From assembly GCF_000744735.1 (NCBI RefSeq), contig NZ_JQMM01000001.1:682001-746000 (forward strand): DNA of 64,000 nt, given 5' to 3'. The translations under genes were made by a program, and so were the position numbers. Shown piece by piece: positions 1 through 15,464 of this stretch (its first letter is position 1; each line of letters opens with the position of its first letter). The DNA is from Porticoccus hydrocarbonoclasticus MCTG13d (lineage in GTDB: Bacteria; Pseudomonadota; Gammaproteobacteria; Pseudomonadales; Porticoccaceae). The notes beneath the pieces were generated by a model. It saw nothing but the letters and a program-made list of their open reading frames with translations, did not search any database and was not told the origin of the DNA.

Positions 1-427
1 CGAAATGCGTGATCTGGAGACGATTCGGCTCGCGTTGACGGCAGCGGAAACCGGCCACCTTGTGTTTGGCACACTCCATACTACCTCGGCAGCAAAAACC
101 ATCGACCGTATTGTGGATGTGTTTCCGGCGGCTGAAAAATCCATGGTGCGGGCCATGCTGTCCGAATCACTGCAGGCGGTCATTTCGCAAACGCTGATGA
201 AAAAGATTGGCGGCGGTCGTATCGCTTCTCACGAAATCATGATTGGCACACCCGCAATCCGCAATCTGATTCGCGAGGAAAAAATTGCCCAGATGTACTC
301 CGCCATACAGACAGGAGCATCACACGGCATGCAAACCATGGATCAGAATCTACACAGGCTGGTAGCCCAGAAAGTAATCACCCGCGAGACAGCCCGCGAA
401 AAAGCCAAAATACCGGATGAGTTCTAG
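1..427 (+). CDS. pilT: Type IV pilus retraction ATPase PilT, C-terminal part
   Basis: Only the C-terminal 140 or so residues are in the window; the gene begins before base 1. The frame opens with Gly-Glu-Met-Arg-Asp-Leu-Glu-Thr, the Walker B end of a PilT-type secretion ATPase, followed by ETGHLVFGTLHT, the histidine box. PilT is the hexameric cytoplasmic motor that depolymerises type IV pili and so powers twitching. The paralogue pilU follows 66 bases downstream on the same strand, the usual pilT-pilU arrangement. The reading frame is intact to its stop. The Walker A part cannot be inspected here. Confidence 0.93.
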   Translation, partial: EMRDLETIRLALTAAETGHLVFGTLHTTSAAKTIDRIVDVFPAAEKSMVRAMLSESLQAVISQTLMKKIGGGRIASHEIMIGTPAIRNLIREEKIAQMYSAIQTGASHGMQTMDQNLHRLVAQKVITRETAREKAKIPDEF

Positions 428-493
428 TTTGATTTGCCGGTGTTAACTGCCTGAGCTGTTGGAAAAGACAGCATTTGAGTTGCGGAGAATATA

Positions 494-1636
494 ATGGATT
501 TTGATGTACTACTTAAGTTGATGGTGGAAAAAGGGGCTTCAGACCTGTTTATTACTGCCGCTGTAGCTCCCAGTATCAAGATCAACGGCACGATTGTACC
601 GGTGGGCAAAACGCCGCTGTCGCCAGAACAGTCTCATCAAGTGGTTGAAAGTATCATGGATGAGAAGCAGCGGCTTGAGTTTCGTGAAAAGAAAGAACTC
701 AATTTTGCCATTGGCCGCCAAGGGGTGGGTCGTTTCAGGGTTAGTGCCTTCTTCCAGCGCAACGAAGCGGGCATGGTGCTCCGTCGGATTGAAACTATTA
801 TCCCCACAGTGGAAGAGCTGTTATTGCCACCAATTTTGAATGATCTGGTGATGACCAAGCGCGGTATCATTATCTTTGTGGGTGCTACCGGTACCGGTAA
901 GTCCACTTCCCTGGCGGCAATGGTTGGCCATCGCAATCGCAATAGTCGTGGTCATATTATTACCGTTGAGGATCCTATCGAGTTCGTACACCGCCATGAA
1001 AGCTGCATTGTTACCCAGCGGGAAGTTGGCATCGATACGGAGTCTTTTGAGGTTGCTTTGCGCAATACCCTTCGCCAGGCACCGGATGTAATTCTGATCG
1101 GCGAGATACGGACCCGTGAGACGATGGAGCATGCGATTACCTTTGCCGAAACCGGTCACCTGGTACTGGCCACCCTGCACGCCAACAATGCCAACCAGGC
1201 ACTGGACAGAATCCTGCACTTTTTTCCTGCTGAGCGTCACGGCCAGTTATGGATGGATTTGTCGCTCAATATGCGGGCTCTGATTGCCCAGCAACTGATC
1301 CCTCTGGCCGATGGTAGTGGCCGCCGCGCCGCCATTGAAATCCTGATTAACACACCGTTGGTGGGTGATCTGATCCGCAAGGGTGAGGTTCACAAGCTGA
1401 AAGAGTTGATGACGCGCTCCACCGAACAGGGAATGCAGACCTTTGATCAGGCGCTTTATGCCCTTTATGACGAAGGTTTGATCACCTATGAGGATGCCAT
1501 GACCTACGCTGATTCGAAGAATGATTTGCGCCTGCTCATTAAACTCCAGTCAGAAACCGATGCCAGTTACCTGTCCAATGCTGCTGACGAGTTGCAGGTA
1601 GAGGAAGATAGCAATGACCATATCAATCGTTTCTGA
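494..1636 (+). CDS. pilU: Type IV pilus retraction ATPase PilU
   Basis: This is the 380-residue PilT paralogue that assists pilus retraction. Walker A (GATGTGKST) is at about residues 130-138, the Walker B region (ILIGEIRT) near residue 200, and the histidine box (ETGHLVLATLHANN) follows. The start ATG has a GGAG Shine-Dalgarno sequence about 8 bases upstream. The C-terminus is longer than that of PilT and acidic, as is usual for PilU. It lies directly after pilT. The next gene, ruvX, converges on it with only about 6 bases between the stop codons. Length and order fit the PilU family well. Confidence 0.95.
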   Translation: MDFDVLLKLMVEKGASDLFITAAVAPSIKINGTIVPVGKTPLSPEQSHQVVESIMDEKQRLEFREKKELNFAIGRQGVGRFRVSAFFQRNEAGMVLRRIETIIPTVEELLLPPILNDLVMTKRGIIIFVGATGTGKSTSLAAMVGHRNRNSRGHIITVEDPIEFVHRHESCIVTQREVGIDTESFEVALRNTLRQAPDVILIGEIRTRETMEHAITFAETGHLVLATLHANNANQALDRILHFFPAERHGQLWMDLSLNMRALIAQQLIPLADGSGRRAAIEILINTPLVGDLIRKGEVHKLKELMTRSTEQGMQTFDQALYALYDEGLITYEDAMTYADSKNDLRLLIKLQSETDASYLSNAADELQVEEDSNDHINRF

Positions 1637-1642
1637 CTTGTA

Positions 1643-2089
1643 TCAGGGTGCCTGTGCCAGTGACGGGTCTGACAACCAGGTATTGAGTATGATCACGGCG
1701 GCCAGATCATCCACGAGTGATTGCTGATAACTGCCCGTGCGTCGTATGGCGTGATTTTTTGACTGTCCCCTAGCTTCAAACGTTGAAAGACGCTCATCTA
1801 CCATGGCGACTTTCAGGCCAAAGCGACCATTGAGCCGCCGGGCAAATTTTCTTGCTCGCTGGCAAAATGCACTCTCTGAACCGTCCATGTTCAGGGGCAG
1901 ACCTACCAGCAACTGATCCGGCTGCCACTCAGCCAGCAGTCCGGCAATCTGCTCCCAGTTGGGAATACCGTCGCGAGCTTTGAGCACCGTCAGTGGGTTG
2001 GCGCTACCGGTTAGACTCTGACCCACCGCAACACCAATCTGGCCGGTACCAAAATCAAACGCTAACAGCGTGACGGGCTTTTCTGACAT
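1643..2089 (-). CDS. ruvX: Putative pre-16S rRNA nuclease RuvX/YqgF
   Basis: A RuvX/YqgF-family protein with an RNase H-like fold, implicated in processing the 5' end of 16S rRNA. The N-terminal LLAFDFGTGQIGVAVGQ is the first acidic strand of the fold. LLVGLPLNMDGS and the later DERLSTFEA and SLVDDLAA segments carry the other conserved acidic residues. I chose the ATG at 2089 (MSEKPVTLL), which begins like family members and lies just past the algH stop. An in-frame ATG at 2116 would add nine residues and overlap algH by 17 bases. It is the last gene of the leftward gshB-tonB-algH-ruvX block. Confidence 0.9.
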   Translation of the reverse strand: MSEKPVTLLAFDFGTGQIGVAVGQSLTGSANPLTVLKARDGIPNWEQIAGLLAEWQPDQLLVGLPLNMDGSESAFCQRARKFARRLNGRFGLKVAMVDERLSTFEARGQSKNHAIRRTGSYQQSLVDDLAAVIILNTWLSDPSLAQAP

Positions 2090-2099
2090 AGCGTTTGAG

Positions 2100-2681
2100 T
2101 CAGGCGTGTCCGGCATCAGTGCTCAGCATGTTCAGGTCAATCCCGATCTTTGCCGCTGCTGCCGAGGCTCGCCGTTCAAAGGGCGTATTAAAGAGTATGT
2201 CGGCATCGCCCGGGACAGTGAGCCAAGCGTTGTGGGCCAGCTCTTCCTCGAGTTGGCCCGGCCCCCAGCCCGCATACCCCAGGGTGATAATCAGTTCGCT
2301 TGGACCTCGTTCGATGGCGATATCCGAGATGATATCCCGTGAAGCGGTAAGGCTGACTTCACCGGAAATAGTTCGGGTAGACTCCCACTGCCTTTCGCCT
2401 GCGCGGTGTAGTACAAAACCTCGTTCAATTTGCACGGGCCCCCCGGACAACAGGGGCTGGGTGCCGATGTGTGGTGAATACCCCAGCTCAAACTGTTCAA
2501 AAATCTGGCTGATCGGTACATCCAGTGGGTTATTGATGACCAGTCCCATGGCGCCGTCGGGACCGTGCTCACAAACGTAAATGACGGCATGAGAGAAATT
2601 GGGGTCGTGAAGGCCCGGCATGGCCACCAGGAAATGGTTGCTCAGGCTTTCGAAATGGTGATTGGAAGATATTGAACCCAT
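2100..2681 (-). CDS. algH: YqgE/AlgH family protein
   Basis: A 193-residue member of the UPF0301 (YqgE/AlgH) family. Recognisable segments are LSNHFLVAMPGLHDPNF near the N-terminus, GAMGLVINNPLD, and LLSGGPVQIERGFVLH. The biochemical function of the family is not settled; AlgH was named for an effect on alginate in Pseudomonas. It stands immediately before ruvX, an order kept across many gammaproteobacteria. No signal peptide or membrane segment is visible. Confidence 0.93.
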   Translation of the reverse strand: MGSISSNHHFESLSNHFLVAMPGLHDPNFSHAVIYVCEHGPDGAMGLVINNPLDVPISQIFEQFELGYSPHIGTQPLLSGGPVQIERGFVLHRAGERQWESTRTISGEVSLTASRDIISDIAIERGPSELIITLGYAGWGPGQLEEELAHNAWLTVPGDADILFNTPFERRASAAAAKIGIDLNMLSTDAGHA

Positions 2682-2746
2682 ATTAGGATTATGGGTGCAC
2701 TGCGACAGAAAACAAGTAAAGGTAGTGCTTTATTGTAATGATAGCG

Positions 2747-3613
2747 TCACTGGGTGTTGAGCCGGTGCCCGGGCTCAAATTGCCAGGTGCGAATAATTTC
2801 CAGTTTGTCCCACTGTTTCATCTCTGGCGGAAAAGGCGCAAACGGGGATGCCATGCGTACGGTTCTTACTGCTGCGAGATCCAGCACTCTCTGTCCTGAA
2901 CTGAGCAGAATTTCAATTTTTTCCACTGTGCCGTCTGGCAATAGTGTTACCGCCAGCCGGAGGTCGCCAAAAATTGCCTTGCGACGGGCTTCTTCCGGGT
3001 AATGGTTATTGCCGATGACTTCGATACGATCAATCCAGTACTGGAGGTAGGCGGCATACTCAGCGGCTTTGGTGCTGGCGGAGGTGACCCGCAAGACATT
3101 GGGCAGCGTGCTGTATTCACGCTTTTTTTCATCCAGCTTTGCCTGCAGGCTGGCAAATTCCGGTGTCATGGCAGGCGGTGATTGCACGGCAGTATCGCCC
3201 TCTTTGGCTTCACGAGCCGTTTCTGTCGGTGCGCTTTCACCACGGGTGGTCGATATCAGGGTGACCGCGTCCCGAGGTGTCTGTTGCCGCTGTTGTTCGG
3301 GTGGAGATGCCGGGGACTGCTGTTGTTGGGCGCTGAGCTCCGGGCGCTGATCCGTAGTAAGTATGTCCATCTCCTGCTCTTTGCCGCTGCCCTGTTGCTG
3401 TTGTTGGGCGAGGAAGTCCGGCGTTTCGTCGATAATTTCATGGTGATGTTGGGCCAGAGTTACTTCCAGAGTGGGGGCCGGTGATTGTTGTTGCTGGAGT
3501 TTAAAGCCGATACCAAAAATAATCATGGCGTGGATGGCCACAGCCAGGAAGATAGAAAACCCCAACCGATCGGATTGGTGCTCTGGTTGAATTTCCGGTA
3601 TGGCGACAGGCAT
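2747..3613 (-). CDS. tonB: Energy transducer TonB (TonB3-like)
   Basis: A 288-residue TonB-family protein. One membrane helix lies near residues 18-37 (IFLAVAIHAMIIFGIGF). A long low-complexity periplasmic linker rich in Gln, Pro and Ser follows. The C-terminal TonB fold ends with IIRTWQFEPG and contains YPEEARRKAIFGDLRLAVTLLPDG split over two strands. TonB couples the proton gradient to outer-membrane transport. In the equivalent P. aeruginosa position (between algH and gshB) sits tonB3, linked to twitching motility, so a pilus role rather than iron uptake is possible. The ATG overlaps the gshB stop by one base, so the two are co-translated. Gln runs in the linker may vary in length between strains. 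Confidence 0.88.
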   Translation of the reverse strand: MPVAIPEIQPEHQSDRLGFSIFLAVAIHAMIIFGIGFKLQQQQSPAPTLEVTLAQHHHEIIDETPDFLAQQQQQGSGKEQEMDILTTDQRPELSAQQQQSPASPPEQQRQQTPRDAVTLISTTRGESAPTETAREAKEGDTAVQSPPAMTPEFASLQAKLDEKKREYSTLPNVLRVTSASTKAAEYAAYLQYWIDRIEVIGNNHYPEEARRKAIFGDLRLAVTLLPDGTVEKIEILLSSGQRVLDLAAVRTVRMASPFAPFPPEMKQWDKLEIIRTWQFEPGHRLNTQ

Positions 3614-4560
3614 CAGACCAGTCTTGCCTCAATCGCATCCATCAGTTTGCCGCCAATATCTGTAGATTCAGCCCGGTCAATTTCTCGTGCACAGGTGGGG
3701 CTGGTGACATTGATTTCCGTCAGATAATCGCCGATCACATCCAGACCGGCAAACAAAATGGCTCTCTCCCGCAGCACGGGACCAACCTGTGCTGCAATCC
3801 ACTGATCTCTTTCGGTGAGCGGTTGCACAACGCCCCTGCCGCCCACTGCCAGGTTGCCTCTGATGTCTCCTTCAGGTGGGATTCTGGCAAGGGAAAAGGG
3901 TATCGGCACACCATCCACCATCAGGATGCGCTTGTCACCCTGGCGGATCTCGGGAATGAATTTCTGTGCCATGATGGTGCGATTGCCATTCATGGTCAGT
4001 GTCTCGATGATGACGTTGATATTCGGGTCATCGGCACGAACCTGAAATACGGCGGTGCCGCCCATGCCGTCCAGGGGTTTATACACCACATTGTTGTGAG
4101 TCTTGTGAAATTGCTTGAGCATCACTGCATCGCGGCTGACCAGCAGAGGGGGCGCACATTGAGGAAACAGCGTGGCAAATACTTTTTCGTTGCAGTCTCT
4201 CAACCCCTGGGGTTTATTGACGACCAGTACGCCGCGCTTTTCCGCCGCTTCCAGCAGGTAAGTGGAGTAGATGTACTCGCTGTCGAATGGCGGGTCCTTG
4301 CGCATCAATATCACATTCAGTTCTGACAGGGGCCGCCGTTGGGGCTCACCCAGCGAGAACCAGTCCAACAGATCATCTCTGACCCTGAGGGGGGTCATTC
4401 TTGCACTGGGCTCACCGTTTTCCAGCGCAAGGTCAGACTGCTCCATCAGCATGAGCTGCCAGCCACGCTTCTGGGCCGCGAGCAATAGCACCAGTGTGGT
4501 ATCTTTTTTCGGGTTGATGCTATCGATGGCATCCATGACCACGCCGAGTGTCCTCGTCAT
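3613..4560 (-). CDS. gshB: Glutathione synthetase
   Basis: GshB joins gamma-glutamylcysteine and glycine using ATP, the last step of glutathione synthesis in the cytosol. The protein begins TRTLGVVMDAIDSINPKKD, the typical N-terminal domain. The ATP-grasp domain includes VVYKPLDGMGGTAVF and LAVGGRGVVQPLT, and ends with GDYLTEINVTSPT. The ATG at 4560 gives a protein of about 315 residues, the family length; a further in-frame start 18 bases upstream is less likely. It is the first gene of the leftward gshB-tonB-algH-ruvX run and is divergent from pilG, with about 236 bases between them. Confidence 0.95.
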   Translation of the reverse strand: MTRTLGVVMDAIDSINPKKDTTLVLLLAAQKRGWQLMLMEQSDLALENGEPSARMTPLRVRDDLLDWFSLGEPQRRPLSELNVILMRKDPPFDSEYIYSTYLLEAAEKRGVLVVNKPQGLRDCNEKVFATLFPQCAPPLLVSRDAVMLKQFHKTHNNVVYKPLDGMGGTAVFQVRADDPNINVIIETLTMNGNRTIMAQKFIPEIRQGDKRILMVDGVPIPFSLARIPPEGDIRGNLAVGGRGVVQPLTERDQWIAAQVGPVLRERAILFAGLDVIGDYLTEINVTSPTCAREIDRAESTDIGGKLMDAIEARLV

Positions 4561-4796
4561 AATTGTTACCTGTGTCACGCTATCAGGGTGGGCATGTTCT
4601 TTATGATAGCCATGCGGGTTTGCGATTCATGGCAGTAACTTAAGGCCAGTGCCATGTCAGCGCAATACCTGATGTTAAAAATGGTGCCCGGTGGCCAATC
4701 CCAACAGGCGGTTATAGATAAAACCTCATGATTGTGTTACATAAGTCCATCCAGGTGGCACGGACTTGTGGGAATCAAAAATTGGGACAAAGAACA

Positions 4797-5258
4797 ATGG
4801 AAGAGCAATTAAACGGCCTTAAAGTGATGGTCATTGATGATAGCAATACCATCCGCCGTACAGCGGAAACGCTGCTCAGCAAAGCTGGGTGCGAGGTGAT
4901 TACAGCTATTGACGGTTTTGACTCGCTTTCCAAAATTGCCGATACCAAGCCTGATATCATTTTTGTCGATATCATGATGCCGCGACTGGATGGCTATCAG
5001 ACCTGTGCCCTGATCAAAAATAACAGCCACTTTAAATTTACACCCGTCATTATGCTGTCGAGCAAGGATGGCTTGTTTGACAAGGCAAAAGGGCGGATTG
5101 TGGGGGCTGATGATTACCTCACCAAGCCATTCAGCAAAGCTGAGCTATTTGAGGCGCTGGAGAGATTTGCTCCCCGAGCAACTGCCCCGGATTCAACAGC
5201 GGAACAAACTACCGATATCCCGGATGGGGGCGCGTATGGCGAGAGTACTGATCATTGA
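4797..5258 (+). CDS. pilG: Twitching motility response regulator PilG
   Basis: A single-domain CheY-like receiver. The acidic pocket is in VMVIDDSNTIRR, the phosphoacceptor aspartate in IIFVDIMMPRLDGY, and the conserved lysine in DDYLTKPFSK. In the Pil-Chp system PilG is phosphorylated by ChpA and promotes pilus extension and cAMP synthesis. I chose the ATG at 4797 (MEEQLNGLKV), the normal family start, giving 153 residues. The roughly 25 residues after the receiver are polar and acidic, a longer tail than the 135-residue Pseudomonas protein. pilH starts inside its last 23 bases. Confidence 0.93.
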   Translation: MEEQLNGLKVMVIDDSNTIRRTAETLLSKAGCEVITAIDGFDSLSKIADTKPDIIFVDIMMPRLDGYQTCALIKNNSHFKFTPVIMLSSKDGLFDKAKGRIVGADDYLTKPFSKAELFEALERFAPRATAPDSTAEQTTDIPDGGAYGESTDH

Positions 5259-5598
5259 TGATTCGCCCACTGAGACACATCGACTCACTGGCATGCTGGA
5301 AAAAAATGGCTATGAGGTGCTGGCGGCCGATAGTGGCGAAGCCGGTTATAGCATGGCCCTGAGAGAGCAACCGGATGCTGTTTTGATGGATATTGTGTTG
5401 CCCGGAGTCAATGGTTTTCAGGCGACCCGCCAGTTGAGCAAGGCCAGCGAGACGGAGCATATTCCCGTGATCATTGTTACCACCAAGGACCAGGAAACCG
5501 ATAAGGTCTGGGGTATGCGCCAGGGTGCCAAGGCGTATCTCACCAAACCAGTCAATGAAAAAGATCTCATCAGCATTCTGAAGGAAGTAATCAGTTGA
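5236..5598 (+). CDS. pilH: Twitching motility response regulator PilH
   Basis: A second CheY-like receiver of 120 residues: VLIIDDSPTETHR, phosphoacceptor Asp in VLMDIVLPGVNGF, Lys in AYLTKPVNEKDL. In P. aeruginosa PilH opposes or buffers PilG, acting on pilus retraction. The start (MARVLIIDD, 5236) overlaps the end of pilG by 23 bases in another frame, indicating tight translational coupling. pilI begins about 20 bases after its stop. Confidence 0.93.
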   Translation: MARVLIIDDSPTETHRLTGMLEKNGYEVLAADSGEAGYSMALREQPDAVLMDIVLPGVNGFQATRQLSKASETEHIPVIIVTTKDQETDKVWGMRQGAKAYLTKPVNEKDLISILKEVIS

Positions 5599-5618
5599 AT
5601 ACTGGTCGCTAGAGAGCC

Positions 5619-6152
5619 ATGGTCAGTTCACCGTTCAATACGCTCCTATCCCTGTCGCAGCGGTTTAATAGTGCGAAACGCGGATTGCCAGCGCAGCAGG
5701 ATATCGTTCCCGCCTGCAAGGTGGTGTGCTTTTCCATTCTCGGCATTAACCTGGTGGTTGCATTGGAAGAACTCACCGAAATTGTTGAATTGCCGCAATA
5801 CACCCGACTGCCCAGGGTGAAACGCTGGGTATTGGGGATAGCAAACCTGCGGGGAAGATTGTTGCCTATCGTCAAGCTGTCGGCGTTCCTGGGTGACAAA
5901 TTATCTGGTTCGGCAAAGCAGCAGCGGGTAATGGTGATTGATATGATGGGCATGTTTGTTGGTCTGACAGTTGACCGTGTTTATGGCATGCGTCATTTCA
6001 AGATAGATACATATACCAGAAACCTGAATGATATCCCCGACAGGCTCGCGCCCTACGCAGACGGGGGTTTTGTCCAGCCGGATGGCACCTGGATTTTGCT
6101 GCGTCCCAGCCAGTTGCTGGCAGACCGGCGTTTTACCGAAGTGGCGGCCTAG
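5619..6152 (+). CDS. pilI: CheW-like adaptor PilI
   Basis: A 177-residue protein made mainly of one CheW domain ([45 protein letters not shown]). It links the receptor PilJ to the histidine kinase ChpA at the inner-membrane pole. Length and position between pilH and pilJ match the conserved Pil-Chp order. There is no sign of a second domain. Confidence 0.92.
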   Translation: MVSSPFNTLLSLSQRFNSAKRGLPAQQDIVPACKVVCFSILGINLVVALEELTEIVELPQYTRLPRVKRWVLGIANLRGRLLPIVKLSAFLGDKLSGSAKQQRVMVIDMMGMFVGLTVDRVYGMRHFKIDTYTRNLNDIPDRLAPYADGGFVQPDGTWILLRPSQLLADRRFTEVAA

Positions 6153-6222
6153 CTGGTCGCCCAGAAAAATTTGTGCGGGTCTGCCAAGGGTAGCCGCAAC
6201 ACAGGCTTGGAGTGATATTCAA

Positions 6223-8733
6223 ATGAAAACGGCGGTCAACAAATCCAAAAATAAGTCTCTGATCACCTTTTTGTCGGTGTTGTTGGTGGTGGTCGTTTTT
6301 CTCGGCTTCAACCTGTTGATGGTCTTCAATCAAAATGCCAGGGATCAGGAAAGTTTGCAGCTAACGTCAGAGTTGCGGGCGCTGTCCTACCGGCTCGTCA
6401 GTTTGTCCCGGGAGTCAACTGCGGGCAACGAGGGAGCATTTGATGAGCTGCAGGGTTTGGTTGATCGCATGCAGGAGAGCTGGGGTAAACTGCATGGCAA
6501 CCTGGTGGATGAGGTGGCTGCTCCTCCACTGGATGCGCTTTCGGAAGTGTGGATAACTGCCCAGCAAAATGCCCGTACGATTATCGACAATCAGGATACC
6601 GTCATCTTCCTCAACAAGGTCGCTGCGACCCTGAATCAAAGCCTGCCGCAGCTCCAACAGGAGCATATGGACGTGGTGGATATTCTGCTGGCCGGCAGAG
6701 CGCCCTCCGAACAGGTGGCACTTGCACAGGCGCAAATCTGGCGCGCAGAGAGAATTGGCCGTAATGTGGACAAAATGCTGGCCGGTAGTGCCGATGCAAA
6801 AACTGCCGCTGACCAGTTCTCCCGCGATGTGAAAATGTTTGGGCAAGTGCTGGCGGGTATGAAGAATGGTGATGCCGAACTGGGTATCAGCCCTGTTACT
6901 GTCCCTCGTGCAAGGGAGAACCTGGACAGCAGTACAGAACATTTTGCGTTTGTCAGCAGTTCCATCCAGGAAATTTTTGATGCTACCCCGGCGTTCTTCA
7001 GCGCCAGCCAGGCAAGCAAGAGCATCCTTGACGAGTCACCTCTCCTGCAGGAGCGAATCAACAATATCTCCGATGCGATCGCCGCACTGCCGCAGAGCCG
7101 TAGTTTTACGTATCAAACAGCACTGTACGCCGGTGTCATCGGTGTGATTATCATGGCGTTAATGGGTGTACTGATCTCGGCGGAAACCCGCCGCCGGCTT
7201 CAGGAAACGGCGATGGACAACAAGCAGAATCAGCAGGCAATTCTGCGTCTGCTGGATGAGATCGCCGGCCTTGGTGAGGGCGACCTTACCAGTCATGCCA
7301 CAGTCACCGAGGATTTTACCGGTGCGATTGCAGACTCGATCAACTATGCCATCGACCAGCTGAGGATCCTGGTGGCTCAGATACAGGATACCTCTGAAAA
7401 CGTCTCGGCCGCGGCCAATGAAACCCGGGCTACGGCGCTGCAGCTGGCTGACGCTTCCGAACATCAGGCGCAGGAAATTGCCGGAGCCTCGGCAGCCATC
7501 AACGAAATGGCCGTCACTATTGATCAGGTTTCGGCAAACTCTGCCGAATCTGCCTTGGTGGCGGAAAAATCGGTTTCGATTGCCAAGAAAGGTGCCGAAG
7601 TCGTACAGAATACCATCGGTGGCATGGATACGATTCGTGAGCAAATCCAGGATACGTCCAAGCGCATCAAGCGACTGGGGGAGAGCTCACAGGAAATTGG
7701 TGACATCGTGTCACTAATTAATGACATTGCCGACCAGACCAATATTCTCGCACTAAACGCTGCTATACAGGCCTCGATGGCTGGTGATGCGGGACGCGGC
7801 TTCGCAGTGGTTGCCGACGAAGTCCAGCGTCTTGCCGAACGTTCTGCAGGGGCAACCAAGCAGATCGCCTCGCTGGTGAAAACCATTCAGACCGACACCA
7901 ATGAAGCTGTCAGTTCCATGGAGCAAACGACCTCCGAGGTGGTAAGGGGGGCGGAGCGGGCCCATGCTGCGGAGGGTGCCCTGGAGGAAATCGAAACCGT
8001 CTCGGCCGATCTTGCGGAGCTCATTCAGGATATCTCCACGGCGGCCAAGCATCAGGCCACGACTGCCGGGCACATTTCCAGAACGATGAATGTGATCCAG
8101 GATATTACCTCTCAGACCCTTTCCGGTACCAATAATACGGCCCAGTCCATTGGTGAATTGGCGGAACTGGCCGTTGACCTGAGAAATTCGGTCTCCGGAT
8201 TCAAATTGCCTGCCTCCATGGAACGCCATCATCCCCACCAGGAACCAAAGCAGGTCGGGGATTTTAATGAATATGCTTTCGGCGATGATGTCCTTTTCGA
8301 GGATGTTGCTGAAGATGAGTTTCTCGATCATATCGGCGAAGATGAGCCCGCTGATGGGGTTGGCGACCCCGAGGACAGTGCTGCAGACAAAGCGTCTGCC
8401 CCGGTCCGCCAGCCCATGCGTGCTTCGAGCTTAAGTGAGGATGAAGCCGATGAAATAGAAAAGGCGATGTATAAAGATCAAACGTCCTCGCCTGCAACGA
8501 CCCGACCAGTAGATGACAGTGAGCGCTTATCAAGCGCCGACGATAATGGCAGCTATGATGAAGAGGAAATTCTAAAGTCACTGCAGTCAGATGATGGTGA
8601 TATGGACTTCGACCACCTGGCCAGGGAACTGGATGAAGATGAAGATTTCTCTGCAGAATGGGAAGAGCATACCGGTGATCAGGCGGGCAGCAAGGAGAAG
8701 GAAAAGCCATATTCTCCGGATAGTCAGGTCTGA
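6223..8733 (+). CDS. pilJ: Methyl-accepting chemotaxis receptor PilJ with an acidic C-terminal tail
   Basis: PilJ is the membrane receptor of the Pil-Chp system. I start it at 6223 ([13 protein letters not shown]). A first membrane helix spans residues 13-35, a periplasmic PilJ-type sensor follows, and a second helix lies near 303-325. A HAMP-like linker and the MCP signalling hairpin come next (tip region [20 protein letters not shown], then [18 protein letters not shown]). The receptor core ends near residue 665. About 170 further residues, rich in Asp and Glu (for example [17 protein letters not shown]) and low in hydrophobics, are added. The P. aeruginosa protein is about 682 residues; this one is 836. 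The tail looks disordered and has no domain I recognise. The frame runs unbroken through it. Confidence 0.92.
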   Translation: MKTAVNKSKNKSLITFLSVLLVVVVFLGFNLLMVFNQNARDQESLQLTSELRALSYRLVSLSRESTAGNEGAFDELQGLVDRMQESWGKLHGNLVDEVAAPPLDALSEVWITAQQNARTIIDNQDTVIFLNKVAATLNQSLPQLQQEHMDVVDILLAGRAPSEQVALAQAQIWRAERIGRNVDKMLAGSADAKTAADQFSRDVKMFGQVLAGMKNGDAELGISPVTVPRARENLDSSTEHFAFVSSSIQEIFDATPAFFSASQASKSILDESPLLQERINNISDAIAALPQSRSFTYQTALYAGVIGVIIMALMGVLISAETRRRLQETAMDNKQNQQAILRLLDEIAGLGEGDLTSHATVTEDFTGAIADSINYAIDQLRILVAQIQDTSENVSAAANETRATALQLADASEHQAQEIAGASAAINEMAVTIDQVSANSAESALVAEKSVSIAKKGAEVVQNTIGGMDTIREQIQDTSKRIKRLGESSQEIGDIVSLINDIADQTNILALNAAIQASMAGDAGRGFAVVADEVQRLAERSAGATKQIASLVKTIQTDTNEAVSSMEQTTSEVVRGAERAHAAEGALEEIETVSADLAELIQDISTAAKHQATTAGHISRTMNVIQDITSQTLSGTNNTAQSIGELAELAVDLRNSVSGFKLPASMERHHPHQEPKQVGDFNEYAFGDDVLFEDVAEDEFLDHIGEDEPADGVGDPEDSAADKASAPVRQPMRASSLSEDEADEIEKAMYKDQTSSPATTRPVDDSERLSSADDNGSYDEEEILKSLQSDDGDMDFDHLARELDEDEDFSAEWEEHTGDQAGSKEKEKPYSPDSQV

Positions 8734-8752
8734 GTGATGGCGGAATTTTCCG

Positions 8753-9586
8753 ATGGACCCCGCCATGGAATTGACTGAGCGAAAATTCAGACATTGGTGC
8801 CGTTTGGTTGAATCACACAGCGGTATAGCAGTCAGTGATTGCTGGGCGGACTTTGCCCGTCGCCGAATGGTTGAACACCAGTCTTTTTCCCGGCAGCCCG
8901 AGGATAGCGGGGAGAGCCTGCAAGCTCTGGTGGATCGCCTGTTGATCAAGGAAACACGGTTTTTTCGTCATCCTCCTTCATTTAATTATGTGGCAAGTGT
9001 GCTATCGGGTGGTTCAGATGTTCCCGAGTCTGGTCCTCAATCGGAACCGCCGTCCGGGTTTAGTCTGTGGAGCGTCGGTTGTGCCAGTGGTGAGGAGGCT
9101 TATTCGCTGGCAATGCTTTCAGAGCAACTCTGTCAGGCAGGTAAATTATCTTCCCCGTTTCGCTTGTTGGCCACGGACCTGTCTCGGTCGGTTCTGGATA
9201 TCGCCAGGCGCGGCGAATACCCGCGGAGCCGCCTGAGGCATCTCAATGCCATGCAGCACGCCTGGTTCGAATCAGCGGGTGATAAATTCCTGCGCGTCAG
9301 GGCGACCCTCAAAAAGCACATTGTTTTCGCCCGGCATAATCTGCTCGATTCTCTACCAGGCAAAACCTTCGATGTCATTTTCTGTCAGAACCTGCTGGTA
9401 TATGTCGCACCAACACGCAGAAAAATGTTACTGGAGAAATTGGCGGGCGCCCTCAAACCGGCTGGTCGTCTGATTCTTGCTCCCGGTGAGTTTTTTGGCA
9501 CGCCACCGAAAATGCTGCTACGGGACCGTTTTGATCCCGCTGTGCTCGCCTATCGGCGCTCTCCCAACCCGGCGCGGGGGCATTAA
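8753..9586 (+). CDS. pilK: CheR-type receptor methyltransferase PilK
   Basis: A 277-residue CheR-family SAM-dependent glutamate methyltransferase. The SAM-binding segment WSVGCASGEEAYSLAM is near residue 106, and VIFCQNLLVYV and GRLILAPGEF lie in the C-terminal half. It is expected to methylate PilJ. The ATG at 8753 is followed by a second ATG four codons on; either could be used. The stop is directly followed by the chpA ATG with no spacer. No matching methylesterase (chpB) is found in the cluster. Confidence 0.9.
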   Translation: MDPAMELTERKFRHWCRLVESHSGIAVSDCWADFARRRMVEHQSFSRQPEDSGESLQALVDRLLIKETRFFRHPPSFNYVASVLSGGSDVPESGPQSEPPSGFSLWSVGCASGEEAYSLAMLSEQLCQAGKLSSPFRLLATDLSRSVLDIARRGEYPRSRLRHLNAMQHAWFESAGDKFLRVRATLKKHIVFARHNLLDSLPGKTFDVIFCQNLLVYVAPTRRKMLLEKLAGALKPAGRLILAPGEFFGTPPKMLLRDRFDPAVLAYRRSPNPARGH

Positions 9587-15379
<5,793 letters not shown>

Positions 15380-15464
15380 TTGTGCTGTTTTCTATCCGGA
15401 TAATAGGCGTGCCTACGGGAGTATTTGCCCCAGAAAAAGCTATAACTGTTGAGGAGGGCAAGCG

